Shown: positions 44,323 to 53,444 of the stretch, in pieces | Layout: each line of letters begins with the position of its first letter | Position numbering within the stretch: the first letter of the stretch is position 1 | Assembly (NCBI GenBank): GCA_964532465.1 | Contig: CAZHHX010000012.1 | Location: 1-64,000, forward strand | Direction of reading: 5' to 3' | Length of the DNA stretch: 64,000 nucleotides | Source of the DNA: JAPLKB01 sp964532465 | GTDB taxonomy: Bacteria; Desulfobacterota; Syntrophorhabdia; Syntrophorhabdales; Syntrophorhabdaceae | Made by a program: the position numbers and the translations under genes | The notes under the pieces: generated by a model | Told to the model about the DNA's origin: nothing | What the model saw: only the letters and a program-made list of their open reading frames with translations | The model's database searches: none

Positions 44323-45399
44323 TCACACTATTTTTGCCTTTAAAAGATCATGGATATGTATTATCCCGACAGGACTTGCGTCACCCTCTTTGTCGATAAC
44401 AAAAAGGGATGTTATTGAAAATTCTTCCATTTTTTTCAATGCATACACAGCAAGGGAATCCTTCATTATTGTTTTCGGGTTGTCTTTCATTATATAAGAA
44501 GCCTTTTTTTCCAGGATGTTTTCATGTTTTTCAATGGCTCTTCTCAAATCACCGTCGGTTATTATGCCTATGAGCTCTTCTCTATCATTGTAAACACCGA
44601 CAACTCCGAGCCTTTTTGATGTGATCTCAATAATCGCATGTTTCATGGAAGTATCCTGATAGACTTTGGGTAATGCATTCCCGGCATGCATCAAATCTTC
44701 CACCTTAAGCAGAAGTTTTCTTCCCAGGGTGCCTCCAGGGTGCAGGAAGGCGAAATCTTCGATTTTAAAACCCCGCATTTCCATTAAGGCTACAGCAATG
44801 GCATCACCCATGGCGAGCGTTGCGGTTGTGCTTGATGTAGGTACTACATTGAAGGGACATGCCTCCTCAACATTGACACTGAGAACAACATCGCCATATT
44901 GCGCTATTGATGAGTCAGTATTGCCGGTAATAACGATTGTAGCGATATCCATTCTTTTTATCCAGGGAAGTATACCGACAACTTCGTCCGTTTCTCCGCT
45001 GTTACTGGCAACGATCAGCACATCGCCCTTCTGCAGCATGCCCAGGTCTCCATGAAGTGAGTCGGCAGGATGGAGGAATAAGGCGGGAGTGCCTATGCTT
45101 GACAACGTAGAAGCAATTTTTTTACAAACAATGCCGGATTTGCCGATACCCATGAGCACAACTCTTCCGGAACAATTGAATATAATATCAACCGCTCTTT
45201 CAAAAGCCTCATCAAGTCCTTCCATCACTTGAAGAATTGCTTCGGCCTCTTTTCTTAATACATTCTTGCCTATTTCTATTATTGAAGTTTCAGGTGTCGC
45301 TTTTCGTGTTTCAGGTTTTAAAATCCTGTCTTTTTGAGACTCCCGACTCTTGCCTGCCCCGGAGCGCTCTTGTCCGGCGACTCCTGAGTCCTTTTTCAC
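44323..45399 (-). CDS. kdsD: Arabinose-5-phosphate isomerase with N-terminal extension
   Basis: Converts ribulose 5-phosphate to arabinose 5-phosphate for Kdo synthesis. An SIS domain (VVLMGIGKSGIVCKKIASTL near 79-98, SNSGETDEVVGILP near 132-145, PTSSTTATLAMGDAIAVAL near 186-204) is followed by two CBS domains (about 230-358). Homologues start near IEIGKNVLRKEAE, but here about 40 extra hydrophilic residues precede it (MKKDSGVAGQERSGAGKSRE). The ATGA overlap with kdsA and the lack of any internal start support the long form. The DNA for the extension contains short repeated words (GACTC/CTCCTGAGTCC), suggesting expansion of former intergenic sequence. Confidence 0.92.
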   Translation of the reverse strand: MKKDSGVAGQERSGAGKSRESQKDRILKPETRKATPETSIIEIGKNVLRKEAEAILQVMEGLDEAFERAVDIIFNCSGRVVLMGIGKSGIVCKKIASTLSSIGTPALFLHPADSLHGDLGMLQKGDVLIVASNSGETDEVVGILPWIKRMDIATIVITGNTDSSIAQYGDVVLSVNVEEACPFNVVPTSSTTATLAMGDAIAVALMEMRGFKIEDFAFLHPGGTLGRKLLLKVEDLMHAGNALPKVYQDTSMKHAIIEITSKRLGVVGVYNDREELIGIITDGDLRRAIEKHENILEKKASYIMKDNPKTIMKDSLAVYALKKMEEFSITSLFVIDKEGDASPVGIIHIHDLLKAKIV

Positions 45400-46208
45400 A
45401 GCGCTTCCTCTATGTTTTTCAACGTTTTCAATATTACAGGAAGATCATCGAGAGCGACAGAGTTATCACCATCACACAGCGCTTTTGAGGGGTCAATGTG
45501 CGCTTCCATAAATATGCCGTCAATTCCCACAGCAATTGCCGCTCTTGCCAGGGGGAACACAAATTCTCTTTCTCCGCCTGAACGGCCCGATGCGGCACCG
45601 GGCTTCTGAATGCTATGGGTTGCATCAAAAATTACAGGATATCCGAATCCTTTCATAATCGGTATAGACCTGAAGTCATTTATAAGCGTGTTATATCCGA
45701 AACTTGTCCCTCTTTCAGTGATCAATATCTGACTGTTTCCGGTAGATTCGACTTTGCCTATAGCGTATTGCATATCGTAGGGAGACAGAAATTGACCTTT
45801 CTTGATATTTACGGGTCTGCCCGTTTTTCCGCATGCGACAAGAAGGTCTGTCTGTCTTGAAAGGAGGGCGGGAACCTGGATAACATCAACTACGCGGGCC
45901 GCGATAACCGCTTCTTCAACGTTGTGAACATCTGTTAATACGGGCATGCCGAACATTTCTTTGACTTCAGAAAGTATTTCCAACCCTTTTTCCATACCCA
46001 AACCGCGAAAGTTTCCTATTGATGTCCTGTTTGCTTTGTCATATGAGGATTTAAAGATAAAAGGCACATGCAAATCTTCCGTTATTTTCAGGAGCCTTTC
46101 AGCTATTGTCAGGGTTATATCCCTCCCTTCAATTACGCATGGACCCCCTATAAAAACAAAAGGTTTTTGCCCTATCTTTATATTGCCGACATTTACCTGT
46201 CTTTGCAT
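45396..46208 (-). CDS. kdsA: 2-dehydro-3-deoxyphosphooctonate aldolase (Kdo8P synthase)
   Basis: Condenses arabinose 5-phosphate with phosphoenolpyruvate to Kdo 8-phosphate. FIGGPCVIEGRD near residue 19, FKSSYDKANRTS near 52, VQVPALLSRQTDLL-like VIQVPALLSRQTDLLVACG near 108, and FDATHSIQKPGAASG near 195 are the active-site loops. The 270-residue length is normal. It overlaps both pyrG (16 bases) and kdsD (four bases). The Kdo8P phosphatase gene kdsC, often between kdsD and lptC, is missing from this cluster. Confidence 0.97.
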   Translation of the reverse strand: MQRQVNVGNIKIGQKPFVFIGGPCVIEGRDITLTIAERLLKITEDLHVPFIFKSSYDKANRTSIGNFRGLGMEKGLEILSEVKEMFGMPVLTDVHNVEEAVIAARVVDVIQVPALLSRQTDLLVACGKTGRPVNIKKGQFLSPYDMQYAIGKVESTGNSQILITERGTSFGYNTLINDFRSIPIMKGFGYPVIFDATHSIQKPGAASGRSGGEREFVFPLARAAIAVGIDGIFMEAHIDPSKALCDGDNSVALDDLPVILKTLKNIEEAL

Positions 46209-47842
46209 TTCAGTCTCTCTTGCCGGTAACTTAATGAAGCTTTGATAAAATCTCTGAAAAGGGGATGCGGTTTAAAAGGTTTTGATTTAAACTCCGGGTG
46301 AAACTGGCACCCCAGAAACCATGGATGATCTTCAAATTCAACTATTTCAACAAGTGTTTCATCGGGGGATATGCCGGTAACAGATAGGCCGTGTTCCTCA
46401 ATCTGCTTCAGAAAAGACTTGTTAAATTCGTACCTGTGCCTATGCCTTTCGTAGATTATATCCTGTTTATATGCTATTTGCGCGTGGCTTCCCTGTTTTA
46501 ATTTACAGGGATAAGCGCCGAGTCTCATGGTGCCGCCTTTGTTTGAATCCTTATCTCTCTTTTGTACGTTGCCTTCTCTGTCTGTCCATTCTTCAATAAG
46601 GTATATGGAAGGACAACATGTACTTTCATTGAATTCCGTGCTGTTGGCATCTTCAAACCCGGCAAGGTGCCTGCATATTTCAACAACAGAAAGCTGCATA
46701 CCGAGACATATACCGAAAAAAGGGATTTTATGTTCACGGGCATGTTTTATTACGGCAATTTTACCTTCAATTCCTCTGTCTCCGAAACCTCCCGGAACTA
46801 ATATACCGTCAACATTTTCCGGAACAGCCGTCTCACCCATCTCAATTTCTTCGGAGTCCACATACCTGATAATTACCTTACATTTGTTTGCTATCCCTCC
46901 ATGTACAAGGGCCTCATTCAAACTCTTATAGGAATCTTTCAGTTTGACGTATTTACCGACCACTGCAATTTCCACCTCATATTCAGGATGCTCGATCGTG
47001 TCAACGATACGTTCCCATTGGGAAAGGTCGGGTTTTTTTGACCAGATGTTCAGCAGGCTTGTTATTTTTTCATCAAGTCCTTCCTTATGGTAAATCAGAG
47101 GAACTTCATATATTACGCCTACGTCTTTTGCCATTATGACCGCGTCTTTTTCAACATTACAAAAAAGCGCGATCTTATCTTTCATCTCCTGCGGGAGATT
47201 ACCTTCTGTCCTGCACAATAAAATATCGGGCTGGATGCCTATTCCCCGCAATTCCTTGACGCTGTGCTGCGTCGGTTTTGTTTTTATCTCATCGGCAGTT
47301 TTAATTAAAGGAACCAGCGTGAGATGTATAAACAACGAATTCTCCTTGCCCAATTCATTGCGAAGCTGACGTATCGCTTCAAGAAAGGGCAGGCTTTCGA
47401 TATCACCAACCGTACCGCCTATCTCTACTATTACCACGTCCGTAACGTCATTAACATCGAGGATTCTTTGCTTTATTTCATTGGTAATATGCGGTATGAC
47501 CTGAACTGTTCCGCCCAGATATTCGCCCCTTCTTTCCCTTGATATGACAGCATCATAGACCTGACCGGTAGTGAAGTTGCATTTTTTTGAGCCTGTAGCA
47601 TTTGTGAATCTCTCATAATGGCCAAGGTCCAAATCTGTTTCTGTACCGTCATCGGTAACAAAAACCTCTCCATGCTGAAAGGGACTCATTGTCCCGGGGT
47701 CGACATTAATATAAGGGTCCAATTTCATGAGCATTACGGCAAGGCCTCTCGATTCGAGAAGCGCGCCGATTGACGCAGAGGCAAGACCTTTACCAAGCGA
47801 GGAAACCACGCCGCCTGTTACAAAAATAAATTTCTGTCTCAT
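46193..47842 (-). CDS. pyrG: CTP synthase
   Basis: Aminates UTP to CTP with glutamine. The N-terminal synthase domain starts KFIFVTGGVVSSLGKGLASAS with the P-loop, and GTVGDIESLPFLEAIRQ lies near 143. The C-terminal glutamine amidotransferase has FFGICLGMQLSVVE near 376 with the nucleophilic Cys and a HPEFKSKP segment near 518 with the catalytic His and Glu. It provides CTP for CMP-Kdo formation, which fits its place beside kdsA. It overlaps the preceding gene by four bases. Confidence 0.98.
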   Translation of the reverse strand: MRQKFIFVTGGVVSSLGKGLASASIGALLESRGLAVMLMKLDPYINVDPGTMSPFQHGEVFVTDDGTETDLDLGHYERFTNATGSKKCNFTTGQVYDAVISRERRGEYLGGTVQVIPHITNEIKQRILDVNDVTDVVIVEIGGTVGDIESLPFLEAIRQLRNELGKENSLFIHLTLVPLIKTADEIKTKPTQHSVKELRGIGIQPDILLCRTEGNLPQEMKDKIALFCNVEKDAVIMAKDVGVIYEVPLIYHKEGLDEKITSLLNIWSKKPDLSQWERIVDTIEHPEYEVEIAVVGKYVKLKDSYKSLNEALVHGGIANKCKVIIRYVDSEEIEMGETAVPENVDGILVPGGFGDRGIEGKIAVIKHAREHKIPFFGICLGMQLSVVEICRHLAGFEDANSTEFNESTCCPSIYLIEEWTDREGNVQKRDKDSNKGGTMRLGAYPCKLKQGSHAQIAYKQDIIYERHRHRYEFNKSFLKQIEEHGLSVTGISPDETLVEIVEFEDHPWFLGCQFHPEFKSKPFKPHPLFRDFIKASLSYRQERLKCKDR

Positions 47843-49029
47843 TTCTGTTTTCCTTTTACAAAAAGTTCGATCAATGCTTCGCCATCCATTACCAGATCGC
47901 CTGAACGTTCATCATACCCTGACGGGCAACCGTTTCCTTTATTGCCTTTCTCAAATATCACAAAGGGAACCGGGCATGCATAATGCGTTTTCATAGTGAC
48001 AGGCGTTGCGTGATCCGTAACGATGAGAATTTTCACATGTTCCCCGATTTTTTCATATATATTCCCCACAACTTCTCTGTCAATATTCTCGATGGCCTTT
48101 ATCTTTTCATCCGTATCGCCTTTATGAGACGCCTCATCCGGGGCTTCTACGTGAATATATACAATATCATAATCCTCAATAAGTTCAATGGCCTTTGCTG
48201 CCTTTGCACTGTAATCGGTATCTAAATAACCTGTTGCCCCTTCCACATGGGGAGCGTCAAAACCGATAAGGCTGCTTATTCCCTTTATCAGGTCTACGGC
48301 TGCGACAGTTGCCCCCCGTAAACCATATTTTTCAGAAAATAAGGGGAATTGCGATCTCTTCCCCTGCCCCCAGAGCCATATGCTGTTGGCGGGAAACTTG
48401 CCGATTTCTTCCCTTTTTATGTTCAACGGGTGTTCCCGCAATACTTCCTGAGAGTCCTTCATTAAAGAAATAATTCTGTCTGCGCCTTTTCCTTTCGGGA
48501 GATAGGGTAAAATATTTTTTTCCGTAATATCATGGGGCGGCGTTGTCTCCATTTCAAATAAGCCGTTCTTCCATAACATAATATGCCTGTAACTGATGCC
48601 CGGGAAAAAAGTGAATTCACCGGCGCCTATGGCCCTTTGTACGGCATCTATGAGAATCCTTCCCTCATCTGTCGTGATATGTCCGCCGCTGTAATCGCCC
48701 ATAACGGTATTGCCGGAGAGATTTTCCAGATAAACAAGATTGCACCTGAATGCCACATCTTTTTCTTCCATTTTAATGCCCATGCCGGAAGCCTCGATAG
48801 GCGCTCTTCCCGTATAGTGCTTGGCAGGGTTGTAACCGAATATGGACATACATGCTACATCACTTCCCGGCGAAAATCCTTCCGGTATGGTCAACACCTT
48901 TCCGCAGAAACCTTCCCTTGCCATCATATCCATATAGGGTTTATTTGCGGCCATAAGCGGTGTTTTGCCGTCAAGTTCATCAAGCGGAAAATCAGCCATA
49001 CCATCGCCGATAATAACAATGTACTTCAT
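47839..49029 (-). CDS. iPGM/ApgM-like enzyme, proposed homoserine kinase
   Basis: A 396-residue protein of the cofactor-independent phosphoglycerate mutase branch of the alkaline phosphatase superfamily. The metal site shows GDGMADFP (Asp9), the nucleophile Ser56 in GFSPGSDVACMS, and the second set HVEAPDEASHKGD and IVTDHATP. A subgroup of this family has been proposed to replace the standard homoserine kinase ThrB in genomes where it sits by homoserine dehydrogenase (TIGR02535, as I recall). Here hom is the next gene upstream, at a 72-base distance, and no GHMP-type thrB is in the window. I favour the homoserine kinase role; glycolytic mutase is the alternative. Confidence 0.75.
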   Translation of the reverse strand: MKYIVIIGDGMADFPLDELDGKTPLMAANKPYMDMMAREGFCGKVLTIPEGFSPGSDVACMSIFGYNPAKHYTGRAPIEASGMGIKMEEKDVAFRCNLVYLENLSGNTVMGDYSGGHITTDEGRILIDAVQRAIGAGEFTFFPGISYRHIMLWKNGLFEMETTPPHDITEKNILPYLPKGKGADRIISLMKDSQEVLREHPLNIKREEIGKFPANSIWLWGQGKRSQFPLFSEKYGLRGATVAAVDLIKGISSLIGFDAPHVEGATGYLDTDYSAKAAKAIELIEDYDIVYIHVEAPDEASHKGDTDEKIKAIENIDREVVGNIYEKIGEHVKILIVTDHATPVTMKTHYACPVPFVIFEKGNKGNGCPSGYDERSGDLVMDGEALIELFVKGKQK

Positions 49030-49101
49030 TTGTATGTCCTTATTTTGCTTTTCTGGTTTTTATAGGTCATATACGACTTATAAGACCTATAGTTTTTGCT
49101 T

Positions 49102-50394
49102 TTAAGCCGGTCCTTCCTCAATCCTTATGTGTACACTTTCTCCCTTAATAAAAGGAAGCTGGTCAATTTTAACTTTTGCTGCTTTCAGGTTTTTTTCTAT
49201 TGCTTCATGAGTAAGCATAACAATAGGGACAAAGCCCTTTTCCTCTCTCCCTTTCTGTATGACGGCAGAGATGCTTATATTGTATTCCGACAATATCCCT
49301 GAAATCTTGGAAAGCACACCGGGGCTGTCCTGGGCATTAACCCTCATATAATAGGGCACGGATATATCTTCACCTTTCCTTATCTTAAGCCCTTTTTCGA
49401 TCAGTTTCGGGACTCCTGTCCTTGATCTCTTTTCTTTAACCCTTGATGCGATATCCATAATATCACTTACCACAGAACTCCCCGTAGGATCACTGCCGGC
49501 GCCCTTCCCGTAATAGAGATTAGGACCGGTTCTGTCTCCTACAACATATACAGCATTGTAAACTCCGTTTACATTGCTCATCAAATGGCCTATGGGGATC
49601 ATGGCAGGCTCAACGCGCGCGTCTATAAGACCATTTTCCTCTTTTGCCAGGGCAAGGAGTTTGATTTTATATCCGAACTCTTTTGCAAATCCTATGTCTA
49701 TAGGCTCAATCTTTGATATTCCGCCCGTTACCATGTCACTCATCTTTATGGGGCAATTAAAAGCTAAGCGCACTAGGATAGATAATTTGTGGGCTGCGTC
49801 AATCCCTTCAATATCAAAGGTCGGATCCTGTTCGGCAAAACCCAGTTTTTGAGCATCCTTCAGGGCATCGCTAAAAGCTATCCCTTTTTCCGTCATTTCT
49901 GTCAGGATATAATTACTCGTGCCGTTTAAAATACCAAGGATATAAGAAATTCTGTTCCCGACAAGGCCGTCGCGTATGGCTCTTATTACCGGGATACCGC
50001 CGCAGACGCTCGCTTCAAAACCTATCTCGCAATGTTCTTTTTCTGCAAGGTCGAATATCTCATCCCCTTTTTCGGCAAGAAGGGCCTTGTTGGCAGTTAC
50101 AACCCATTTTCTATTTTTTATGGCAGAGACAATGTAATCATAAGCAGAAGTTGTCCCTCCCATCAGCTCGACAACAATATCCACATTTTTATCTTCTATA
50201 ACATCGTAGGCATCTTTTGTAAGGATGTTGCGGTCTATGCTTATATCTCTATCCTTTTCGAGATTAATATCCGCAATCCTGACAACCCTTATGTCCAACC
50301 CTGTCCGTTCTTTTAAAAGAGAATTGTGTTCTGTGAGGATTTTATATGTCCCGATACCGACGGTTCCGAGACCTATGATGCCGATGCCTATCAT
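49102..50394 (-). CDS. hom: Homoserine dehydrogenase
   Basis: Reduces aspartate semialdehyde to homoserine on the way to threonine and methionine. The Rossmann loop GIIGLGTVGIGTYKIL opens the protein, VVTANKALLAEKGDEI lies near 98, and GILNGTSNYILTEM near 153 is the catalytic region. A C-terminal ACT domain (about 350-425, RVNAQDSPGVLSKISGILSE) implies threonine feedback control. It overlaps the aminotransferase gene by four bases and is followed by the putative homoserine kinase, which makes a compact threonine unit. Confidence 0.96.
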   Translation of the reverse strand: MIGIGIIGLGTVGIGTYKILTEHNSLLKERTGLDIRVVRIADINLEKDRDISIDRNILTKDAYDVIEDKNVDIVVELMGGTTSAYDYIVSAIKNRKWVVTANKALLAEKGDEIFDLAEKEHCEIGFEASVCGGIPVIRAIRDGLVGNRISYILGILNGTSNYILTEMTEKGIAFSDALKDAQKLGFAEQDPTFDIEGIDAAHKLSILVRLAFNCPIKMSDMVTGGISKIEPIDIGFAKEFGYKIKLLALAKEENGLIDARVEPAMIPIGHLMSNVNGVYNAVYVVGDRTGPNLYYGKGAGSDPTGSSVVSDIMDIASRVKEKRSRTGVPKLIEKGLKIRKGEDISVPYYMRVNAQDSPGVLSKISGILSEYNISISAVIQKGREEKGFVPIVMLTHEAIEKNLKAAKVKIDQLPFIKGESVHIRIEEGPA

Positions 50395-51575
50395 TTATTG
50401 CTTGAGGTATACAACAGATTTTTGATCCCTTTTACTGCCTGCCTGGTTCTATGCTCGTTTTCCACAAGGGCAAATCGTACATAGCCCTCTCCGTATTCTC
50501 CGAATCCGATGCCGGGGGAGACGGCTACTTTAGCTTCCTTCAGCAAAAGTTTCGAAAATTCCAGAGAACCCATTGCTGCAAACTCATCAGGAATTTTTGC
50601 CCAGACAAACATCGTCGCCTTTGGCCTGTCTATTTTCCATCCGTAACGAGTCAATCCATCACAGAGGGCATTTCTCCTTCTCCGGTATTTTTCAACAATT
50701 TCCTGTACATCTTCATCGCCTTCGTTCAGGGCTATTATGGAGGCAATCTGAATAGGCTGGAAGACGCCATAGTCAAAATAACTCTTTATCTTGCCGAGAG
50801 CGGCAATCATTCTTTTATTTCCCACAGCGAACCCGACTCTCCATCCCGGCATATTATAGCTCTTTGAGAGAGAGAAAAACTCTACGCCTACATCTTTCGC
50901 GCCTTCAACCTGTAAAAAACTCGGCGCCTGATAGCCGTCAAATACTATATCCGCATAAGCCAGATCGTGGAGTATCATAAGGTTATACTCCTTCGCAAAG
51001 GCTACAATCTTCTCAAAAAAATCAATTTCTACAGTCTCGGTGGTAGGATTGTTAGGAAAGCTTATGATAAGCATCTTCGGCTGAGGCCATGTCGTCTTGA
51101 TGGCCATTGTCAGTCTGTCAAAAAACTCTTCCTTCGGGAGAATAGGTACAATTCTCAGATCCCCGCCTGCAATAACCACAGAGTATGTATGGATAGGATA
51201 ACTCGGATCCGGCACGAATACCACTTCTCCGTGGCTGATAGTGGCAAGAACAAGATGACCTATTCCTTCCTTAGCGCCCATGCTGACAACAACTTCTGAT
51301 TCCGGGTCAACATCAACACCGTATCTTCTCTTATACCAATCGGCAATGGCCACCCTTAATTTATAAATACCTTTTGTTACGGAATATCTGTGGTTTCTCG
51401 GATTCCTTGCGGCTTCGACGAGTTTTGCAACAATATGCTTAGGTGTGGGTAAATCAGGATTACCCATACCAAGGTCTATGATATCCTCATTGTTTCTTCT
51501 GGCTTCAATCATGAGGTCTCTCACAATGCCGAGCCCGTATGGCGGTAATCTTGATATTCTATAGAAATCGTCCAT
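50391..51575 (-). CDS. AlaC-like class I aminotransferase
   Basis: A PLP-dependent fold type I aminotransferase of 394 residues. The N-terminus RLPPYGLGIVRDLMIEARRN and DLGMGNPDLPTP resemble AlaC and related alanine/aspartate transaminases. FPNNPTTETV near 178 holds the conserved Asn, and SLSKSYNMPGWRVGFAVG near 236 contains the PLP lysine. Coupled to hom, it could supply aspartate or alanine. LL-diaminopimelate aminotransferase belongs to the same branch, and the dap cluster in this window lacks that step, so a DapL-like role cannot be excluded from sequence. Confidence 0.88.
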   Translation of the reverse strand: MDDFYRISRLPPYGLGIVRDLMIEARRNNEDIIDLGMGNPDLPTPKHIVAKLVEAARNPRNHRYSVTKGIYKLRVAIADWYKRRYGVDVDPESEVVVSMGAKEGIGHLVLATISHGEVVFVPDPSYPIHTYSVVIAGGDLRIVPILPKEEFFDRLTMAIKTTWPQPKMLIISFPNNPTTETVEIDFFEKIVAFAKEYNLMILHDLAYADIVFDGYQAPSFLQVEGAKDVGVEFFSLSKSYNMPGWRVGFAVGNKRMIAALGKIKSYFDYGVFQPIQIASIIALNEGDEDVQEIVEKYRRRRNALCDGLTRYGWKIDRPKATMFVWAKIPDEFAAMGSLEFSKLLLKEAKVAVSPGIGFGEYGEGYVRFALVENEHRTRQAVKGIKNLLYTSSNK

Positions 51576-51969
51576 TTAGATGAAAATTACCATATAAAAT
51601 ATTAACAATCAATATTAAAAAAGGCTGATCAGCTTTTTGCAGTAGTGCTGCACACATTACTTCATTCGCTGCTCCGCTACACATGTTTTACCCGCTGTAT
51701 GTCCCGCCAGGTGCTTTAAAAATAGCCTGCGCTCTCCATTATTAGAAATTTACTGCCTTCCTCACTTAACGCCTGTCCTCGCTTGACGGGGACCTCACGA
51801 GTTCTATTAACTACAGTGAATAGTGAACAGTAAATGATAAAAAACACATTCAGTGTCAACTCATAACTCGTATATCCAATCTTTTCTCATTTATAGCTTC
51901 ACTACCTTCTCCGTTTCTCGCTCATCTTTTCCACTATTCACTGTTCACTAACGACTATTCACTGTCTTT
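51576..51969. repeat. Repeat-containing spacer downstream of the ParB-like gene
   Basis: This 394-base spacer has no gene. CAGTGAATAGTGAACAGT at 51814-51831 is matched on the other strand by ACTATTCACTGTTCACT starting at 51933 and by ACTATTCACTG at 51954-51964. The same words occur upstream of the ParB-like gene. The left part (51640-51810) contains degenerate, coding-like sequence (for example CTGCTCCGCTACACATG) that I cannot assign. Confidence 0.55.
51617..51638. terminator. Palindromic bidirectional terminator candidate
   Basis: The palindrome GCTGATCAGC at 51624-51633 is flanked by an A-run on the left and TTTTT on the right. It could stop transcription coming from the ParB-like gene before the aminotransferase operon. 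The stem has only five GC-containing pairs plus A-T pairs, so it is moderate in strength. Confidence 0.5.
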
Positions 51970-52899
51970 TTAGACCTGTGGCCGTCTTTTCTTCCCATAA
52001 GGGATTTTGGGCATTTCCTGCTGTATATGATCGCAGAAAACCAGGAGTTCATGGAGATATTTTTCAACATCTTCCCGTATATATGTACCAAGGCCCTTAT
52101 CAAAGGTCGTCTTTATGGATATAAGACCTTTAACCTGCCTTTTCACAGATACGGGTTTTGTATTATTAGGGTCAGGTTTGGCTTTTTTGTATGCGGTAAG
52201 CATTCTTTCAAGTATAGCATTTGTTACCGGTGTTATTATGACAGCATCGAATATATTCTTAAAATCGGGACATTCAAGGTTTGCGGCAAAAATATAACCC
52301 TGTGAAACGGGGAGATTTCCTGCCGAAATTGCCGCCTGAATTTCAGGAGAAAGTTTTAAAAGTGAAATTGTGTTAAACAGCGTCGTTATTGACTTTCCGG
52401 TGATTTCAATCATAACGCCAACTGTTGGCGTTACCTGATTTAATAGATCATCAGGCCTCAATTTATAGGACACAATCTCGCTCATCACCCCACCCACATC
52501 ACACCCTTTGCCCGGATGTTTCGCCTGAATATACGCAAGAATCCCTTTGGCCTGATCTATAGGATTCAAATCTTCTCTCTGCAAGTTCTCAGTGAGTTGC
52601 AGAGCTATGGTCTCACCTAATTCCCTGCCTGCTTCAATAATTCTTATCGGTACGGATTCAAGTCCTAACTGTCTGGCTGCTACGAGACGCCTCTCACCAC
52701 AGATAAGTAAATAAGTTCCGTCATCCTGTGCTGTTACAATAAGCGGTTCAAGAATACCCTTGTCTTTGATGGACTGCACAAGCGACTTGAATGAGTCAGT
52801 TTCAGTATTAATGCTTGACCTGACCTGTTCCATTACCATAATCTTTTCTACGGGAATGTACAGAAACTCAGGATTTACAACAGCCTTCTTTGTTGCCAT
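51970..52899 (-). CDS. Orphan ParB/Spo0J-like nuclease-domain protein
   Basis: The N-terminal 110 residues carry a ParB/sulfiredoxin-type fold: SIKDKGILEPLIVTAQDDGT, CGERRLVAARQLGLESVP (the CTP-binding GERR box), and ENLQREDLNPIDQAKG. A helix-turn-helix-like region follows (SITTLFNTISLLKLSPEIQA near 190-209). No ParA gene is nearby, so it is not a standard partition pair; such orphans occur on plasmids, phages and integrated elements. I place the start at the ATG at 52899 behind GAGGGGG; the upstream frame simply translates a repeat. The gene is bracketed by inverted repeats on both sides. Confidence 0.8.
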   Translation of the reverse strand: MATKKAVVNPEFLYIPVEKIMVMEQVRSSINTETDSFKSLVQSIKDKGILEPLIVTAQDDGTYLLICGERRLVAARQLGLESVPIRIIEAGRELGETIALQLTENLQREDLNPIDQAKGILAYIQAKHPGKGCDVGGVMSEIVSYKLRPDDLLNQVTPTVGVMIEITGKSITTLFNTISLLKLSPEIQAAISAGNLPVSQGYIFAANLECPDFKNIFDAVIITPVTNAILERMLTAYKKAKPDPNNTKPVSVKRQVKGLISIKTTFDKGLGTYIREDVEKYLHELLVFCDHIQQEMPKIPYGKKRRPQV

Positions 52900-52920
52900 A
52901 ATTACCCCCTCTTTGAGATT

Positions 52921-52980
52921 CAGTGAATAGTGAATAGTAATAAAGGCAGTAAAAAGGTTTTGACTATTCACTATTCACTG
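52921..52980. repeat. Perfect 18-bp inverted repeat upstream of the ParB-like gene
   Basis: CAGTGAATAGTGAATAGT (52921-52938) and its exact reverse complement (52963-52980) flank a 24-base loop. The right arm continues directly into the 89-base dispersed repeat. The words match those downstream of the gene at 51814-51964. It may be a terminal repeat of a mobile unit or a regulatory hairpin. Confidence 0.8.
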
Positions 52981-53051
52981 CCTTTATTCCCCATTAATGC
53001 TGTTTTTATTGTAGAAATTTAGAAATAATGTGTCAAGTTTTTTGTGATTTT
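52963..53051. repeat. 89-base dispersed repeat, copy 1
   Basis: This sequence, ending in TGTGTCAAGTTTTTTGTGAT plus TTT, recurs at 57321-57409 in the same orientation and at the same length with about eight differences by eye. It has no coding capacity. Copy 1 shares its first 18 bases with the inverted repeat arm upstream of the ParB-like gene. Confidence 0.85.
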
Positions 53052-53143
53052 CCTATGGGGCGGACAGGAGCTGTGCAACTCTTTTGTCAACAATTTCAGA
53101 ACTGGATTTGTTTTATGAATTACATGTATTTAAATTGAGATGT

Positions 53144-53419
53144 TTACTGATCTTTCGCAGCTCCCATCCGTTCCGGTTCTTTTATAAACCAGAGGATATG
53201 ACCACAAACCTTGCAGGCAAGTGTAGTAGCCTTTTTGTCAGCCCACGCCATATCGAGTAAGGTCATATGAAAAGTATTAAGCAGAATAGAACCTTGAAAG
53301 AAAACATCATTACCACAAATGGGGCATTCAATCTTTCTGCCCATAAAAGAGTAGTACCCGGGACCGAATGATTCTTTTGCCCCCTCAATTCCTTTCTTCA
53401 CTGCCTTCCAGAATTTCAT
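53144..53419 (-). CDS. Small zinc-ribbon-like protein
   Basis: Two CxxC pairs, ECPICGND near residue 33 and ACKVCGHI near 68, would bind one zinc ion in a ribbon fold. The rest is not recognised. I start at the ATG at 53419 (MKFWKAVKKG), which has AGAGG just upstream and follows the previous gene by 25 bases; a longer frame opens at 53485 within that gene. Possible nucleic-acid or protein contact function, not assignable further. Confidence 0.6.
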   Translation of the reverse strand: MKFWKAVKKGIEGAKESFGPGYYSFMGRKIECPICGNDVFFQGSILLNTFHMTLLDMAWADKKATTLACKVCGHILWFIKEPERMGAAKDQ

Positions 53420-53444
53420 ATTCCTCTTAATATGGTCTTTATCG

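Noticed and set aside
51640..51969. CRISPR-like array suggested by repeated CACTATTCACTG words
   Set aside because: Repeat spacing is irregular, copies are few and partly inverted, and no cas genes are nearby.
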